64,000 bases of DNA from Neisseria dentiae. GTDB lineage: Bacteria; Pseudomonadota; Gammaproteobacteria; Burkholderiales; Neisseriaceae. Shown piece after piece: positions 8,009 to 13,981 of this stretch; position 1 is the stretch's first letter, and the number at the start of each line of letters is the position of its first letter. The stretch covers positions 1,488,001 to 1,552,000 of the forward strand of contig NZ_CP059570.1 in NCBI RefSeq assembly GCF_014055005.1, written 5' to 3'. The translations under genes and the position numbers were made by a program. Under the pieces are notes generated by a model. That model was not told the DNA's origin. It saw only the letters and a program-made list of their open reading frames with translations, and searched no databases.

Positions 8009-8212
8009 TTACCCTAAAAAATACCGTTTATAACGTTTGTTATTGCTTGTTTCCCAAGTCCTGCCAATCACATATCCGCGCGATTCCAATTCTTTAATTC
8101 GTGCGCCAAGTTGTGTAATGTTTAACTTGGTATATGCTTCGTAGCTGGTTAAGCTTCCGCCGCTTTGCAACAGGTTTAAAATCATGTTGCATTGAGATAG
8201 GTTTTCAGACAT
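8009..8212 (-). CDS. Small winged-helix phage protein
   Basis: 67 residues, MSENLSQCNMILNLLQSGGS, followed by LTSYEAYTKLNITQLGARIK and LESRGYVIGRTWE. This is a compact winged helix typical of phage helix-turn-helix proteins that lie between cro and the O-like gene, where lambda has cII. A CII-like regulatory role is possible, but the sequence is not CII. Confidence 0.6.
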   Translation of the reverse strand: MSENLSQCNMILNLLQSGGSLTSYEAYTKLNITQLGARIKELESRGYVIGRTWETSNNKRYKRYFLG

Positions 8213-8286
8213 AATTAAAAAACTCCATGAGTTATTACAAAGTAATGCTTGTCATCGCAAAGCCCGTGTTCCAGCGCGGGCTTTTC

Positions 8287-8514
8287 TTATTTGTCGGCCA
8301 ATTCCGGCCAAATCTCATGCCAATCATCGGGGCGCAAATCCTTGCGCGTTACCTCGCCGTTAGTGGCTCGCTCGATTTTCACGCAATGATGAATGGGTAC
8401 AGGCCGTTTGCCTTTAACCCAATAAAACAAGTCTGCGTTTTTAACGCCTATGTCATTTGCCATCTTGGTTTGCCAGCCCCGTTGTTGGGTTTTAGCGTAA
8501 TCAATAAATTTCAT
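8287..8514 (-). CDS. Cro-like / YdaS-type phage regulator
   Basis: 75 residues from ATG 8514, with GGAG nine bases upstream. MKFIDYAKTQQRGWQTKMAN, then DIGVKNADLFYWVKGKRPVP and HHCVKIERATNGEV, match the YdaS/Cro superfamily layout: a short helix-turn-helix, then a segment reading the lysine-rich operator contact. It is divergent from the CI-like gene, with shared palindromic operators between them. This protein is expected to be the first product of the leftward lytic promoter and to repress the repressor gene. Confidence 0.8.
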   Translation of the reverse strand: MKFIDYAKTQQRGWQTKMANDIGVKNADLFYWVKGKRPVPIHHCVKIERATNGEVTRKDLRPDDWHEIWPELADK

Positions 8515-8540
8515 TTTTATCTCCACTTGGATTTAATTTC

Positions 8541-8570
8541 ATTTTAGCAAATCCCTTAAGTTATAGTCAA
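8541..8570 (-). promoter_or_regulatory. Leftward early promoter for the cro-like gene
   Basis: On the minus strand TTGACT (8565-8570), an 18-base spacer and TAAAAT (8541-8546) make a near-consensus sigma-70 promoter ending 27 bases before the cro-like start. TTAGCAAAT overlaps the -10 box and a palindrome abuts the -35 box, so bound repressor would block it. Confidence 0.75.
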
Positions 8571-8602
8571 GCGTATCGCTTAATAATTTAGCGATTTGCT
8601 AA
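8569..8602. promoter_or_regulatory. CI/Cro operator pair
   Basis: Two palindromes: AAGCGTATCGCTT (8569-8581, arms AAGCG/CGCTT) and TTAGCGATTTGCTAA (8588-8602, arms TTAGC/GCTAA). A related half-site, TTAGCAAAT, lies at 8544-8552. They sit between the divergent promoters, the expected place for O-type operators. The shared core is T(T/A)AGCR. Similar sites recur at 9974-10080. Confidence 0.7.
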
Positions 8603-8615
8603 GATTGGAAAAGGT

Positions 8616-8645
8616 TTGACCGCTATTACTGCTTTTGGCTAAAAT
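8616..8645 (+). promoter_or_regulatory. Promoter of the CI-like repressor gene
   Basis: TTGACC (8616-8621), 18 bases, TAAAAT (8640-8645), with the repressor start at 8677. The operator at 8588-8602 lies just upstream of the -35 box, a location compatible with activation or autoregulation by the repressor. Confidence 0.7.
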
Positions 8646-8676
8646 ACAATCAGTTATAAATTTGGAAACCGTGAAC

Positions 8677-9531
8677 ATGAAGACGATAGAAGAAATACGT
8701 GCAGAAAGATTGGACTTAATAATTAAGCAGTTAGGAAGCCAATCGAATTTTGCAGAGGCTATAGGCAAGTCCCCTTCGCAAGTATCTCAATGGGTTAATA
8801 GCTCTCTTGATTCAAAGTCAGGCAAGCCGCGGTCGTTAAGCTCAAGCACGGCTCGAAAAATAGAAAAAATATTAAAACTGCCGAACGCATGGTTTGATAC
8901 GCCTATTAATGTTGACAACAGCGGAACCATGCAGCTATCGAACAACTACGGAAACGGCCACCAGTCAAACAACCAATACAGCATGTATAGCCAGGGCGGC
9001 GAATCCCAGCCGGCCACACCTGCTCAGCAAGACCAGTTTTTAAAGGTCATGCCGCTACTTGATATTTCAGACGGCCTGCAATACGCATTAGGAAATTTGC
9101 CGCAAGATGAAATGCAGCGGGCTGGCGATAAGATAGCAACGTTTGTTTCACATTCTGACAAGTCGTTTGGCATTAAAATGGCCGACGACAGCATGACAAT
9201 TCAAAATGCGGCAGACGATGAAACCATTTTCAAAGGCGATATCCTGATTATTGAACCGATGATGGAGCCGCGCGATAACGATATAGTGTTGGTGTGTCTT
9301 GATTACAGCACTCGTCAACGCCCCATTATTGCCCGCCTGCAATTTGGGATATCCGGCGGATATATGATTAACCAAGCCAACCGATCGGCTGGTTATATAC
9401 CGATGCCTGATGATGCCGTGATATGTGGCGTGGTAATAGAAATAAAACGACGCATCATAGAACCTGATATTGTCCGGTCAAGACATGATGACGGCTGGCA
9501 GATTTTAAACACGCTACAAAAGGCCGTCTAA
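8677..9531 (+). CDS. CI-like phage repressor with S24/LexA-type C-terminal domain
   Basis: 284 residues from ATG 8677 (an in-frame GTG lies two codons earlier). N-terminal helix-turn-helix: IIKQLGSQSNFAEAIGKSPS and the following SQVSQWVN, about residues 10-45. A low-complexity linker rich in N, Q and S runs from about 85 to 115. The C-terminal S24 domain starts near residue 140 (DKSFGIKMADDSMTIQ, with the catalytic-type Ser in DSM). The position where S24 proteases carry the catalytic Lys reads IIARLQF, with Ala, so self-cleavage may be impaired. Expected role: maintenance of lysogeny by binding the operators next to it. Confidence 0.85.
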   Translation: MKTIEEIRAERLDLIIKQLGSQSNFAEAIGKSPSQVSQWVNSSLDSKSGKPRSLSSSTARKIEKILKLPNAWFDTPINVDNSGTMQLSNNYGNGHQSNNQYSMYSQGGESQPATPAQQDQFLKVMPLLDISDGLQYALGNLPQDEMQRAGDKIATFVSHSDKSFGIKMADDSMTIQNAADDETIFKGDILIIEPMMEPRDNDIVLVCLDYSTRQRPIIARLQFGISGGYMINQANRSAGYIPMPDDAVICGVVIEIKRRIIEPDIVRSRHDDGWQILNTLQKAV

Positions 9532-9532
9532 A

Positions 9533-9898
9533 ATGGAGATAATAGAGGGGGCTTTTTTAATTGTCTTATTGGTATTGGCTTTTACGCTATTTATCCAATA
9601 CTACGAACTACGCAAAATCCGCAAACGCCCGCCGTCTGTAATTACAGTCATAAAAAAACAAGATGCGGGAACGAACGCAAATCAAAGCGCAGACCATGCA
9701 AGGCAGGAGAATGATAGCCAGCAGCAACTTTTTACCGATCAACCAAACAAGCATTTAAAATATTGCCCAAACTGCGGGCGAAGACGGCGGCTATCGAGCT
9801 TTTATAAAAGCCATAAGCACGCAGACGGCCTTACAAAATGGTGCAAGTTCTGTCTAAAAGAACACAACAGAAAGCGCAAACTTAAAAAATATAATTAA
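9533..9898 (+). CDS. Membrane-anchored zinc-finger protein, unknown
   Basis: 121 residues, starting one base after the stop of the repressor gene, so co-transcribed with it and probably expressed in the lysogen. An N-terminal membrane helix (about residues 5-22) is followed by a basic and Gln-rich linker and a C-terminal zinc module, YCPNCGRRRRLSSFYKSHKH, then WCKFC and a lysine-rich end. The zinc module resembles that of the protein at 4985-5317. Because it rides with the repressor, a superinfection-exclusion or other lysogenic-conversion role is plausible, but this is inference. Confidence 0.6.
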   Translation: MEIIEGAFLIVLLVLAFTLFIQYYELRKIRKRPPSVITVIKKQDAGTNANQSADHARQENDSQQQLFTDQPNKHLKYCPNCGRRRRLSSFYKSHKHADGLTKWCKFCLKEHNRKRKLKKYN

Positions 9899-9920
9899 AA
9901 ATCAGCATTATAAAAAAACT

Positions 9921-9944
9921 AGCCCGCCATGCGCGGGCTTTTCT
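9921..9944 (+). terminator. Rho-independent terminator after the repressor operon
   Basis: Stem AGCCCGC / GCGGGCT (9921-9927 and 9933-9939) with a 5-base loop, followed by TTTTCT. It closes the cI-zinc-finger transcript. Confidence 0.85.
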
Positions 9945-9967
9945 ATTCCTAAATTTCTCAAGACTAT

Positions 9968-10080
9968 TCACATTTCGCTAAAATTTCCACAATCTTTCTT
10001 TCTTTTAAATTCAATTGTTTATCACATTTCGCTAAATATTTAGCGTTTTCCTGTTGATCTCATTTTCGCATTTCGCTAAT
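9968..10080. promoter_or_regulatory. Second cluster of repressor-type operator sites
   Basis: Three copies of the motif TTCGCTAA occur at about 9974, 10028 and 10071. The middle one is part of a perfect 16-bp palindrome CGCTAAATATTTAGCG (10030-10045). The motif matches the half-sites between the cro-like and cI-like genes. The last copy overlaps the -10 box of the promoter for the rightward operon. Confidence 0.65.
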
Positions 10081-10082
10081 AT
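10054..10082 (+). promoter_or_regulatory. Promoter of the rightward prophage operon
   Basis: TTGATC (10054-10059), 17 bases, TAATAT (10077-10082). Predicted transcription start near 10089, 365 bases before the first ATG (10454). The overlap with the TTCGCTAA operator motif suggests control by the prophage repressor or Cro. Confidence 0.7.
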
Positions 10083-10088
10083 AAACCC

Positions 10089-10447
10089 AACGAAGCAGCA
10101 AACAGAACGAAACGCCCCCCGATGTAAGTCTTTAAAACAGCATTCGGGATTAGCGACCGGCACAGGAAATACAGTCTAGGTTGACACGCCGAGGGGTTTG
10201 TAAGTTTGCGATACCTGCAACCACAGTAAGCCGCGCATTTAATTGCGCATTGTTCTTTAGTTTTCTTGGCGTAGTTGTCAACCGGTAGCGCGGAAAGGTA
10301 TCAGCGATAGATTGGATTCGCCGCTTGGGAACAGGCGGCTTAAGTAAGCCGTTTCGGGAAACGTGCTAAATGCCAACCGCCGGTACAGCGGGAAACATCG
10401 AGATGCAGACGAGACGGCTTACTTAATTTCAACGCAACAAAAAAGGA
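10089..10447 (+). ncRNA. Long structured leader or regulatory RNA of the prophage
   Basis: No convincing reading frame exists here, but complementary arms are dense. GGTTGACA (10179-10186) plus CGCC pair with GGCG (10268-10271) and TGTCAACC (10276-10283), enclosing a GCGCA/TGCGC hairpin (10233-10248). Downstream, TTAAGTAAGCCG (10340-10351) pairs perfectly with CGGCTTACTTAA (10415-10426). It encloses three small hairpins: GTTTC/GAAAC, CCGC/GCGG and CATC/GATG, which would form a multi-branched junction. CGGCTTA (10336-10342) can alternatively pair with TAAGCCG (10345-10351), so two exclusive folds are possible. The structure ends 14 bases before the Shine-Dalgarno of the next gene. It could be a cis-acting leader or an sRNA precursor. 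Confidence 0.6.
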
Positions 10448-10453
10448 TTGGTC

Positions 10454-10672
10454 ATGCAAACAGTTCTCACGGTTCAGGTTCGTAGCAATTTCACCGAATG
10501 GCGGCCTTTCACCATCGCAAAAATCGGGAAATCACAGCGAACATATTTCCTTAAAGACATGGATGGCTCGATTATTCTTAAATCCGCCAACCTGCAAAAA
10601 ATAGCAGACGCAGCAAGACATTACGGCAGAACTCTTGGCTATCAAGATAGCGCGTTTGCCGAATCAGTTTAA
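10454..10672 (+). CDS. Small phage protein, first gene of the rightward operon
   Basis: 72 residues from ATG 10454 (MQTVLTVQVRSNFTEWRPFT), with AAAAGGA seven bases upstream; a TTG two codons earlier is less likely. It reads as a small beta-rich protein (FTIAKIGKSQRTYFLKDMDG) with a helical C-terminus. Function unknown. It follows the structured leader and precedes a strong hairpin, so it may be expressed more highly than the genes downstream. Confidence 0.6.
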   Translation: MQTVLTVQVRSNFTEWRPFTIAKIGKSQRTYFLKDMDGSIILKSANLQKIADAARHYGRTLGYQDSAFAESV

Positions 10673-10679
10673 CAAGCAA

Positions 10680-10705
10680 AGCCGGCTGAAAAGTCGGCTT
10701 TTTTC
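10680..10705 (+). terminator. Terminator or attenuator
   Basis: AGCCG / CGGCT stem (10680-10684 and 10695-10699) followed by a run of T. It lies between the 72-aa and 126-aa genes and would reduce read-through into the rest of the operon. Confidence 0.7.
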
Positions 10706-10720
10706 ATACGGGTAAAAGAA

Positions 10721-11101
10721 ATGTGCAACATAGGATACAGCAGCCCTGACTGGGGAATGGAAGCATGGTACGCCGCAGAAGATGCCGCAATGGCACGCGA
10801 AAGTGAAGAAATCAGCATGATGGAATACTGGCTTGACGACTGTCTGAAAATCGCCGCCGAAATCGCGCCGCTGTATTACAAGAGTTGCATAGATGACGGC
10901 ATCGACGGCGACAACGAATCATGGCATGACTGGTTAATAGAAGAAGCAAGTATGCGCGATTTTGGAACGCGAAATTGGGATACAGGCGAGCATGACTACG
11001 AGCTTTACGAGGCCATGTGTTTATTCTGCCAGCGCGAAACAGAAGCATTCACAGATTACACATTTGTTCTTACCCAAACCGACAACAAACAGGACGCCTG
11101 A
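10721..11101 (+). CDS. Acidic phage protein, unknown
   Basis: 126 residues, strikingly acidic (many D and E, for example CIDDGIDGDNESWHDWLIEE) and rich in Trp and Tyr. Starts MCNIGYSSPDWGMEAWYAAE, with AAAAGAA upstream. High acidity is a feature of DNA-mimic proteins such as anti-restriction or anti-CRISPR proteins, but no known family is recognised, so this remains speculation. A hairpin overlaps its stop codon. Confidence 0.55.
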   Translation: MCNIGYSSPDWGMEAWYAAEDAAMARESEEISMMEYWLDDCLKIAAEIAPLYYKSCIDDGIDGDNESWHDWLIEEASMRDFGTRNWDTGEHDYELYEAMCLFCQRETEAFTDYTFVLTQTDNKQDA

Positions 11102-11117
11102 AATTCAGGCTGTTTTT
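11096..11117 (+). terminator. Terminator overlapping the stop of the acidic gene
   Basis: GCCTGA / TCAGGC stem (11096-11101 and 11105-11110) followed by TGTTTTT. The stop codon lies in the stem, so translation would interfere with hairpin formation and allow some read-through. Confidence 0.65.
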
Positions 11118-11138
11118 CCATAATGAAAGGATTTAAAA

Positions 11139-11807
11139 ATGGTTAAAAACTTTGGCAACTGGAACACGCTGGGCAACTGGAACACGCTGGGCGACGACAA
11201 CACGCTGGGCAACTGGAACACGCTGGGCAACTGGAACACGCTGGGCAACAGGAACACGCTGGGCGACGACAACACGCTGGGCAACAGGAACACGCTGGGC
11301 AACTGGAACACGCTGGGCAACAGGAACACGCTGGGCAACAGCAACACGCTGGGCAACTGGAACACGCTGGGCAACTGGAACACGCTGGGCAACAGGAACA
11401 CGCTGGGCAACAGCAACACGCTGGGCAACTGGAACACGCTGGGCGACGACAACACGCTGGGCGACGACAACATGCTGGGCAACAGCAACACGCTGGGCGA
11501 CTGCTTAAAATTCGGCAAACGCTTACAAATGGAAGGGGTGAAAGTTTTAGCGTTGATGTGCATGAGCAATGTGGACGGTTCCGGCAGAAAAATCCAAGTA
11601 ATCGTTCATACCGACGGAATTTTAATTCGAGCAGGCTGTTTTAAAGGCTCGCTCGATGAATTTTGCTCAAAAGCCAAACGCGAAAACAAAACCCGTTATG
11701 CAAAAGTGGTAAGAGCCGCAGCAGAAGCCTTGCAGCAAGATGTGATTGAGAAAGGCATTACAGGCGGCTGGGACGAAGTTACAGAAAAGGAATCGGAAAA
11801 TGATTAG
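11139..11807 (+). CDS. Hexapeptide-repeat (NxNTLG) phage protein
   Basis: 222 residues, AAAGGA upstream. After MVKNFG there are 19 tandem six-residue units NWNTLG, DDNTLG, NRNTLG or NSNTLG (residues 7-120; DNA 11157-11498), encoded by 18-bp units differing almost only in the first two codons. The pattern L-G-x-x-N-T fits the [LIV]-G-x4 hexapeptide of left-handed parallel beta-helices; 19 units would make about six coils. The C-terminal domain (about residues 121-222: KRLQMEGVKVLALMCMSNVD, then KIQVIVHTDGILIRAGCFKG and helices) is unrelated to the repeat and probably folds separately. The following gene overlaps its last 8 bases. Function unknown. The repeats may also vary in copy number by slippage. 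Confidence 0.75.
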   Translation: MVKNFGNWNTLGNWNTLGDDNTLGNWNTLGNWNTLGNRNTLGDDNTLGNRNTLGNWNTLGNRNTLGNSNTLGNWNTLGNWNTLGNRNTLGNSNTLGNWNTLGDDNTLGDDNMLGNSNTLGDCLKFGKRLQMEGVKVLALMCMSNVDGSGRKIQVIVHTDGILIRAGCFKGSLDEFCSKAKRENKTRYAKVVRAAAEALQQDVIEKGITGGWDEVTEKESEND

Positions 11808-12081
11808 CAAAGTGAAAACGTCTGTATTTTTATACGCGGCGGTGATGGTTTTTGGTGTAGCTGTTATTGCTGGCAAGTGTAGCGCGGAATCGGTAGGCAG
11901 CAAGATTAAAGAAGATGCAGCCAGTTATTACGCCTTAATCAGTCCACAGCCGAAAGACAACACCAAAGAGCGCATGAGAGCCGCGGAAAACGCGGCCATC
12001 GAAGCGCAATTAACAGCCCTGAAGCAATACGAACAAACAGATTTTGAATGGGTACGCGGCGACGCGGAAGCCTACAAATAA
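11800..12081 (+). CDS. Small exported phage protein
   Basis: 93 residues from ATG 11800, overlapping the preceding stop. MISKVKTSVFLYAAVMVFGV, then AVIAGKCSAES, is a signal peptide or membrane anchor. The rest is helical and charged (MRAAENAAIEAQLTALKQYE). Probably periplasmic or membrane-anchored. Function unknown. The start further upstream in the open frame lies within the repeat gene and lacks a ribosome binding site. Confidence 0.55.
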   Translation: MISKVKTSVFLYAAVMVFGVAVIAGKCSAESVGSKIKEDAASYYALISPQPKDNTKERMRAAENAAIEAQLTALKQYEQTDFEWVRGDAEAYK

Positions 12082-12092
12082 AGGATAGCATC

Positions 12093-12347
12093 ATGAAAAA
12101 ACAACCCAAAACCATCACCATGAAAGAAATCGGCGAAAACCTGAACCTTGCCGACCTTGAATGGCGGGCTGCGAACTACGAGAAGCACCGCCAACTGAAA
12201 GACGGCACAATAGAGCTTTGCAAAGACGCGCTTCAATTGAGCGCAACCGCCCGCCGCACCATGAAACGGGCGCAGTTCTACGCAGGCGCAGCAACCGCCC
12301 TGATTCTTTCCATGCTGCTAATCGTTATCGCCCAAGCCGCCGCCTGA
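12093..12347 (+). CDS. Small tail-anchored membrane protein, unknown
   Basis: 84 residues from ATG 12093 (MKKQPKTITMKEIGENLNLA), with AAAGGA upstream. A charged helical region is followed by one C-terminal membrane helix (about residues 62-82, ALILSMLLIVIAQAAA), so the bulk faces the cytoplasm. An uptake sequence follows the stop. No family recognised. Confidence 0.55.
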   Translation: MKKQPKTITMKEIGENLNLADLEWRAANYEKHRQLKDGTIELCKDALQLSATARRTMKRAQFYAGAATALILSMLLIVIAQAAA

Positions 12348-12384
12348 TAGGGTTTCAGACGGCCTAGATTTTGGGGTATTAAAA

Positions 12385-12564
12385 ATGTGTGAACAAATGT
12401 TTTATGCGCAGGTAATGCAGGAATTACACGAAAAGGATTTTGAAAATGGGAATTATGACAATGATTTTGGGGGAGAGCGGAACGGGCAAAACATCGTCTT
12501 TGCGCAATCTGCCGCCCGAAAAAACAGCCCTGATACAGATTGTAAAAAAGCCCCTGCCGTTTAA
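12385..12564 (+). CDS. Possible 59-aa protein overlapping the ATPase gene
   Basis: ATG 12385 opens 59 codons (MCEQMFYAQVMQELHEKDFE). The second half overlaps the ATPase gene in another frame and reads poorly (many N, S and K). The first 20 residues could be a genuine leader peptide whose translation delivers ribosomes to the ATPase start. Weak call. Confidence 0.25.
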   Translation: MCEQMFYAQVMQELHEKDFENGNYDNDFGGERNGQNIVFAQSAARKNSPDTDCKKAPAV

Positions 12565-13141
12565 GCCGAAGGGTTGGAGCGTAGCGGCGGAAAATGACGG
12601 CGGCGGATTAAAGAAAGCCGCCGAATCGGGCAACATCTACATCACCGATAACGCTGGCGAGATAGTACATATCTTGCAGAAAACAACGAAAGAAATCATC
12701 GTAATCGACGACTTCCAATACCTGATGGCAAACGAATTTATGCGCGGCGTGACAACCGAAGCCAAAGGAAACGAGCAATTTATGAAGTTTAACCGTATTG
12801 CCAAGAACACATGGGACGTAATCAATGCGGCAGCAAAAACATCAGATGAAAAGCGCGTTTATGTTTTGGCGCATACTCAAACAGATGATTTTGGAAAAAC
12901 CAAAGTAAAAACCATCGGCAAGCTGCTTGACGAAAAAATCACACTGGAAGGCTTGTTCAGCATTGTGTTACGCACCGAAGCAGCCAACGGGAACTATTCA
13001 TTCCGCACCCAAAACAGCGGCAACGACACCGTGAAAAGCCCGATGGGAATGTTTGATGACATTCAGATTGGAAACGACCTTAACGAAGTAGACATGGCAA
13101 TTTGTGAATTTTACTCAATCCGACAAGGAGGCGAATCATGA
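12446..13141 (+). CDS. Sak4-like phage ATPase (AAA_24, RecA-type)
   Basis: 231 residues from ATG 12446 (MGIMTMILGESGTGKTSSLR), with AAGGA upstream. Walker A is GESGTGKTS near residue 9, Walker B is EIIVIDDFQYLM near residue 80, and a sensor-like ThrGln in LAHTQTDDFG lies near residue 140. This is the AAA_24/Sak4 type: a RecA-fold ATPase of phages that anneals or exchanges DNA strands together with a dedicated single-strand binding protein. The next gene overlaps as ATGA and encodes just such a partner. Together they probably perform phage recombination. Confidence 0.8.
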   Translation: MGIMTMILGESGTGKTSSLRNLPPEKTALIQIVKKPLPFKPKGWSVAAENDGGGLKKAAESGNIYITDNAGEIVHILQKTTKEIIVIDDFQYLMANEFMRGVTTEAKGNEQFMKFNRIAKNTWDVINAAAKTSDEKRVYVLAHTQTDDFGKTKVKTIGKLLDEKITLEGLFSIVLRTEAANGNYSFRTQNSGNDTVKSPMGMFDDIQIGNDLNEVDMAICEFYSIRQGGES

Positions 13142-13752
13142 CAGTAGTTTTTCAGTATAACCAAGAACAGGCAGTAACTTCAGGCGAAGGCGGCTACATC
13201 AGCCAAAGCGGCGCATACACAGGCCGCATCACTTATGCAAAGTGGGCAAAAACACAAAACGGCGCAAAAGGCCTTGAACTTTCAATTGAAACCGACGAAG
13301 GCCTTAAAGCAAACTACATTACTATTTTCCACACCAAAATCGACGGCAGCCCCAACCAATACGGCCAAGCCCACATCAACGCCATCATGGGCATTTTGGG
13401 ATTGCAAAATCTTACCGCCGTACAACGGGGCAATGATTATATCTGCCAAGAGCTGAAAGAAAAACAGATTGGCCTCGTACTGCAAAAAGTTTTGCGCACC
13501 AAACAGGACGGAAGCGATACATACAAATTTGAAATAATTGTACCTTTCCACCCTCAAACCCGCCAAACGTTGAAAGAAAAGGTAGAGCAGGAATCCGCCG
13601 AACGCGTAGGGAAAATCTTAACAACCCTTTCCGACAAAGACGAGCGCGAAACCAAACAGCAGGCATACGGCCAAACACCGCCACCGCCGCAACGCCAAAC
13701 ACCGCAACAAGCCGCGCCTGTTGATGATATCGACGACGATATTCCGTTCTGA
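13138..13752 (+). CDS. Phage SSB-like protein (DUF669-like)
   Basis: 204 residues, start overlapping the ATPase stop. The core to about residue 145 is beta-rich (AYTGRITYAKWAKTQNGAKG, then LELSIETDEG and TYKFEIIVPF), compatible with an OB fold. The tail is Pro/Gln-rich and ends DDIDDDIPF, the acidic-aromatic tip used by single-stranded DNA-binding proteins to recruit partners. Sak4-type ATPases are regularly encoded next to such SSB-like genes. It is inferred to coat phage single-stranded DNA and stimulate the ATPase. Confidence 0.75.
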   Translation: MTVVFQYNQEQAVTSGEGGYISQSGAYTGRITYAKWAKTQNGAKGLELSIETDEGLKANYITIFHTKIDGSPNQYGQAHINAIMGILGLQNLTAVQRGNDYICQELKEKQIGLVLQKVLRTKQDGSDTYKFEIIVPFHPQTRQTLKEKVEQESAERVGKILTTLSDKDERETKQQAYGQTPPPPQRQTPQQAAPVDDIDDDIPF

Positions 13753-13785
13753 AAGGCCGATAGGGATTTTTTTTGGAGTAGAAAG

Positions 13786-13981
13786 ATGGCAGACATCATG
13801 ATGTGCCAATACCAAGAATGCCCTGATAAAAAAAACCTGCTATCGGGCAACCGCAAAGCCAAATCCGTTCAGACAAAGTTATTGGGCTTTATCAGACGGA
13901 GACAAGCAAGAGGCCGATTGCGGCCTTTGCCGTAATTATTGGAATAACCAACCAAAAGTGATTATCGAAAATGAATCATAA
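13786..13981 (+). pseudogene. Small Cys-rich phage protein, frameshifted at an A8 run
   Basis: From ATG 13786 the frame reads MADIMMCQYQECPDKKN and then leaves its homologous frame at eight A (13828-13835), ending as a basic 49-residue peptide. With one A fewer the other frame continues CYRATAKPNPFRQSYWALSD, then GDKQEADCGLCRNYW, stopping at 13981. This matches the compact phage family with CP..x..CYR..AKP..QSY..C..C..YW. All four expected Cys positions appear only when the frame is restored. So the gene is disrupted, phase-variable, or affected by a sequencing error in the homopolymer. Confidence 0.7.

Noticed and set aside
11152..11508. Open frame of ATGTRW repeats overlapping the hexapeptide array, and a minus-strand LPSVFQ repeat frame
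   Set aside because: Both are by-products of an 18-bp repeat whose length is a multiple of three, so all frames stay open; only the NxNTLG frame has a ribosome site and continues into a non-repetitive domain.
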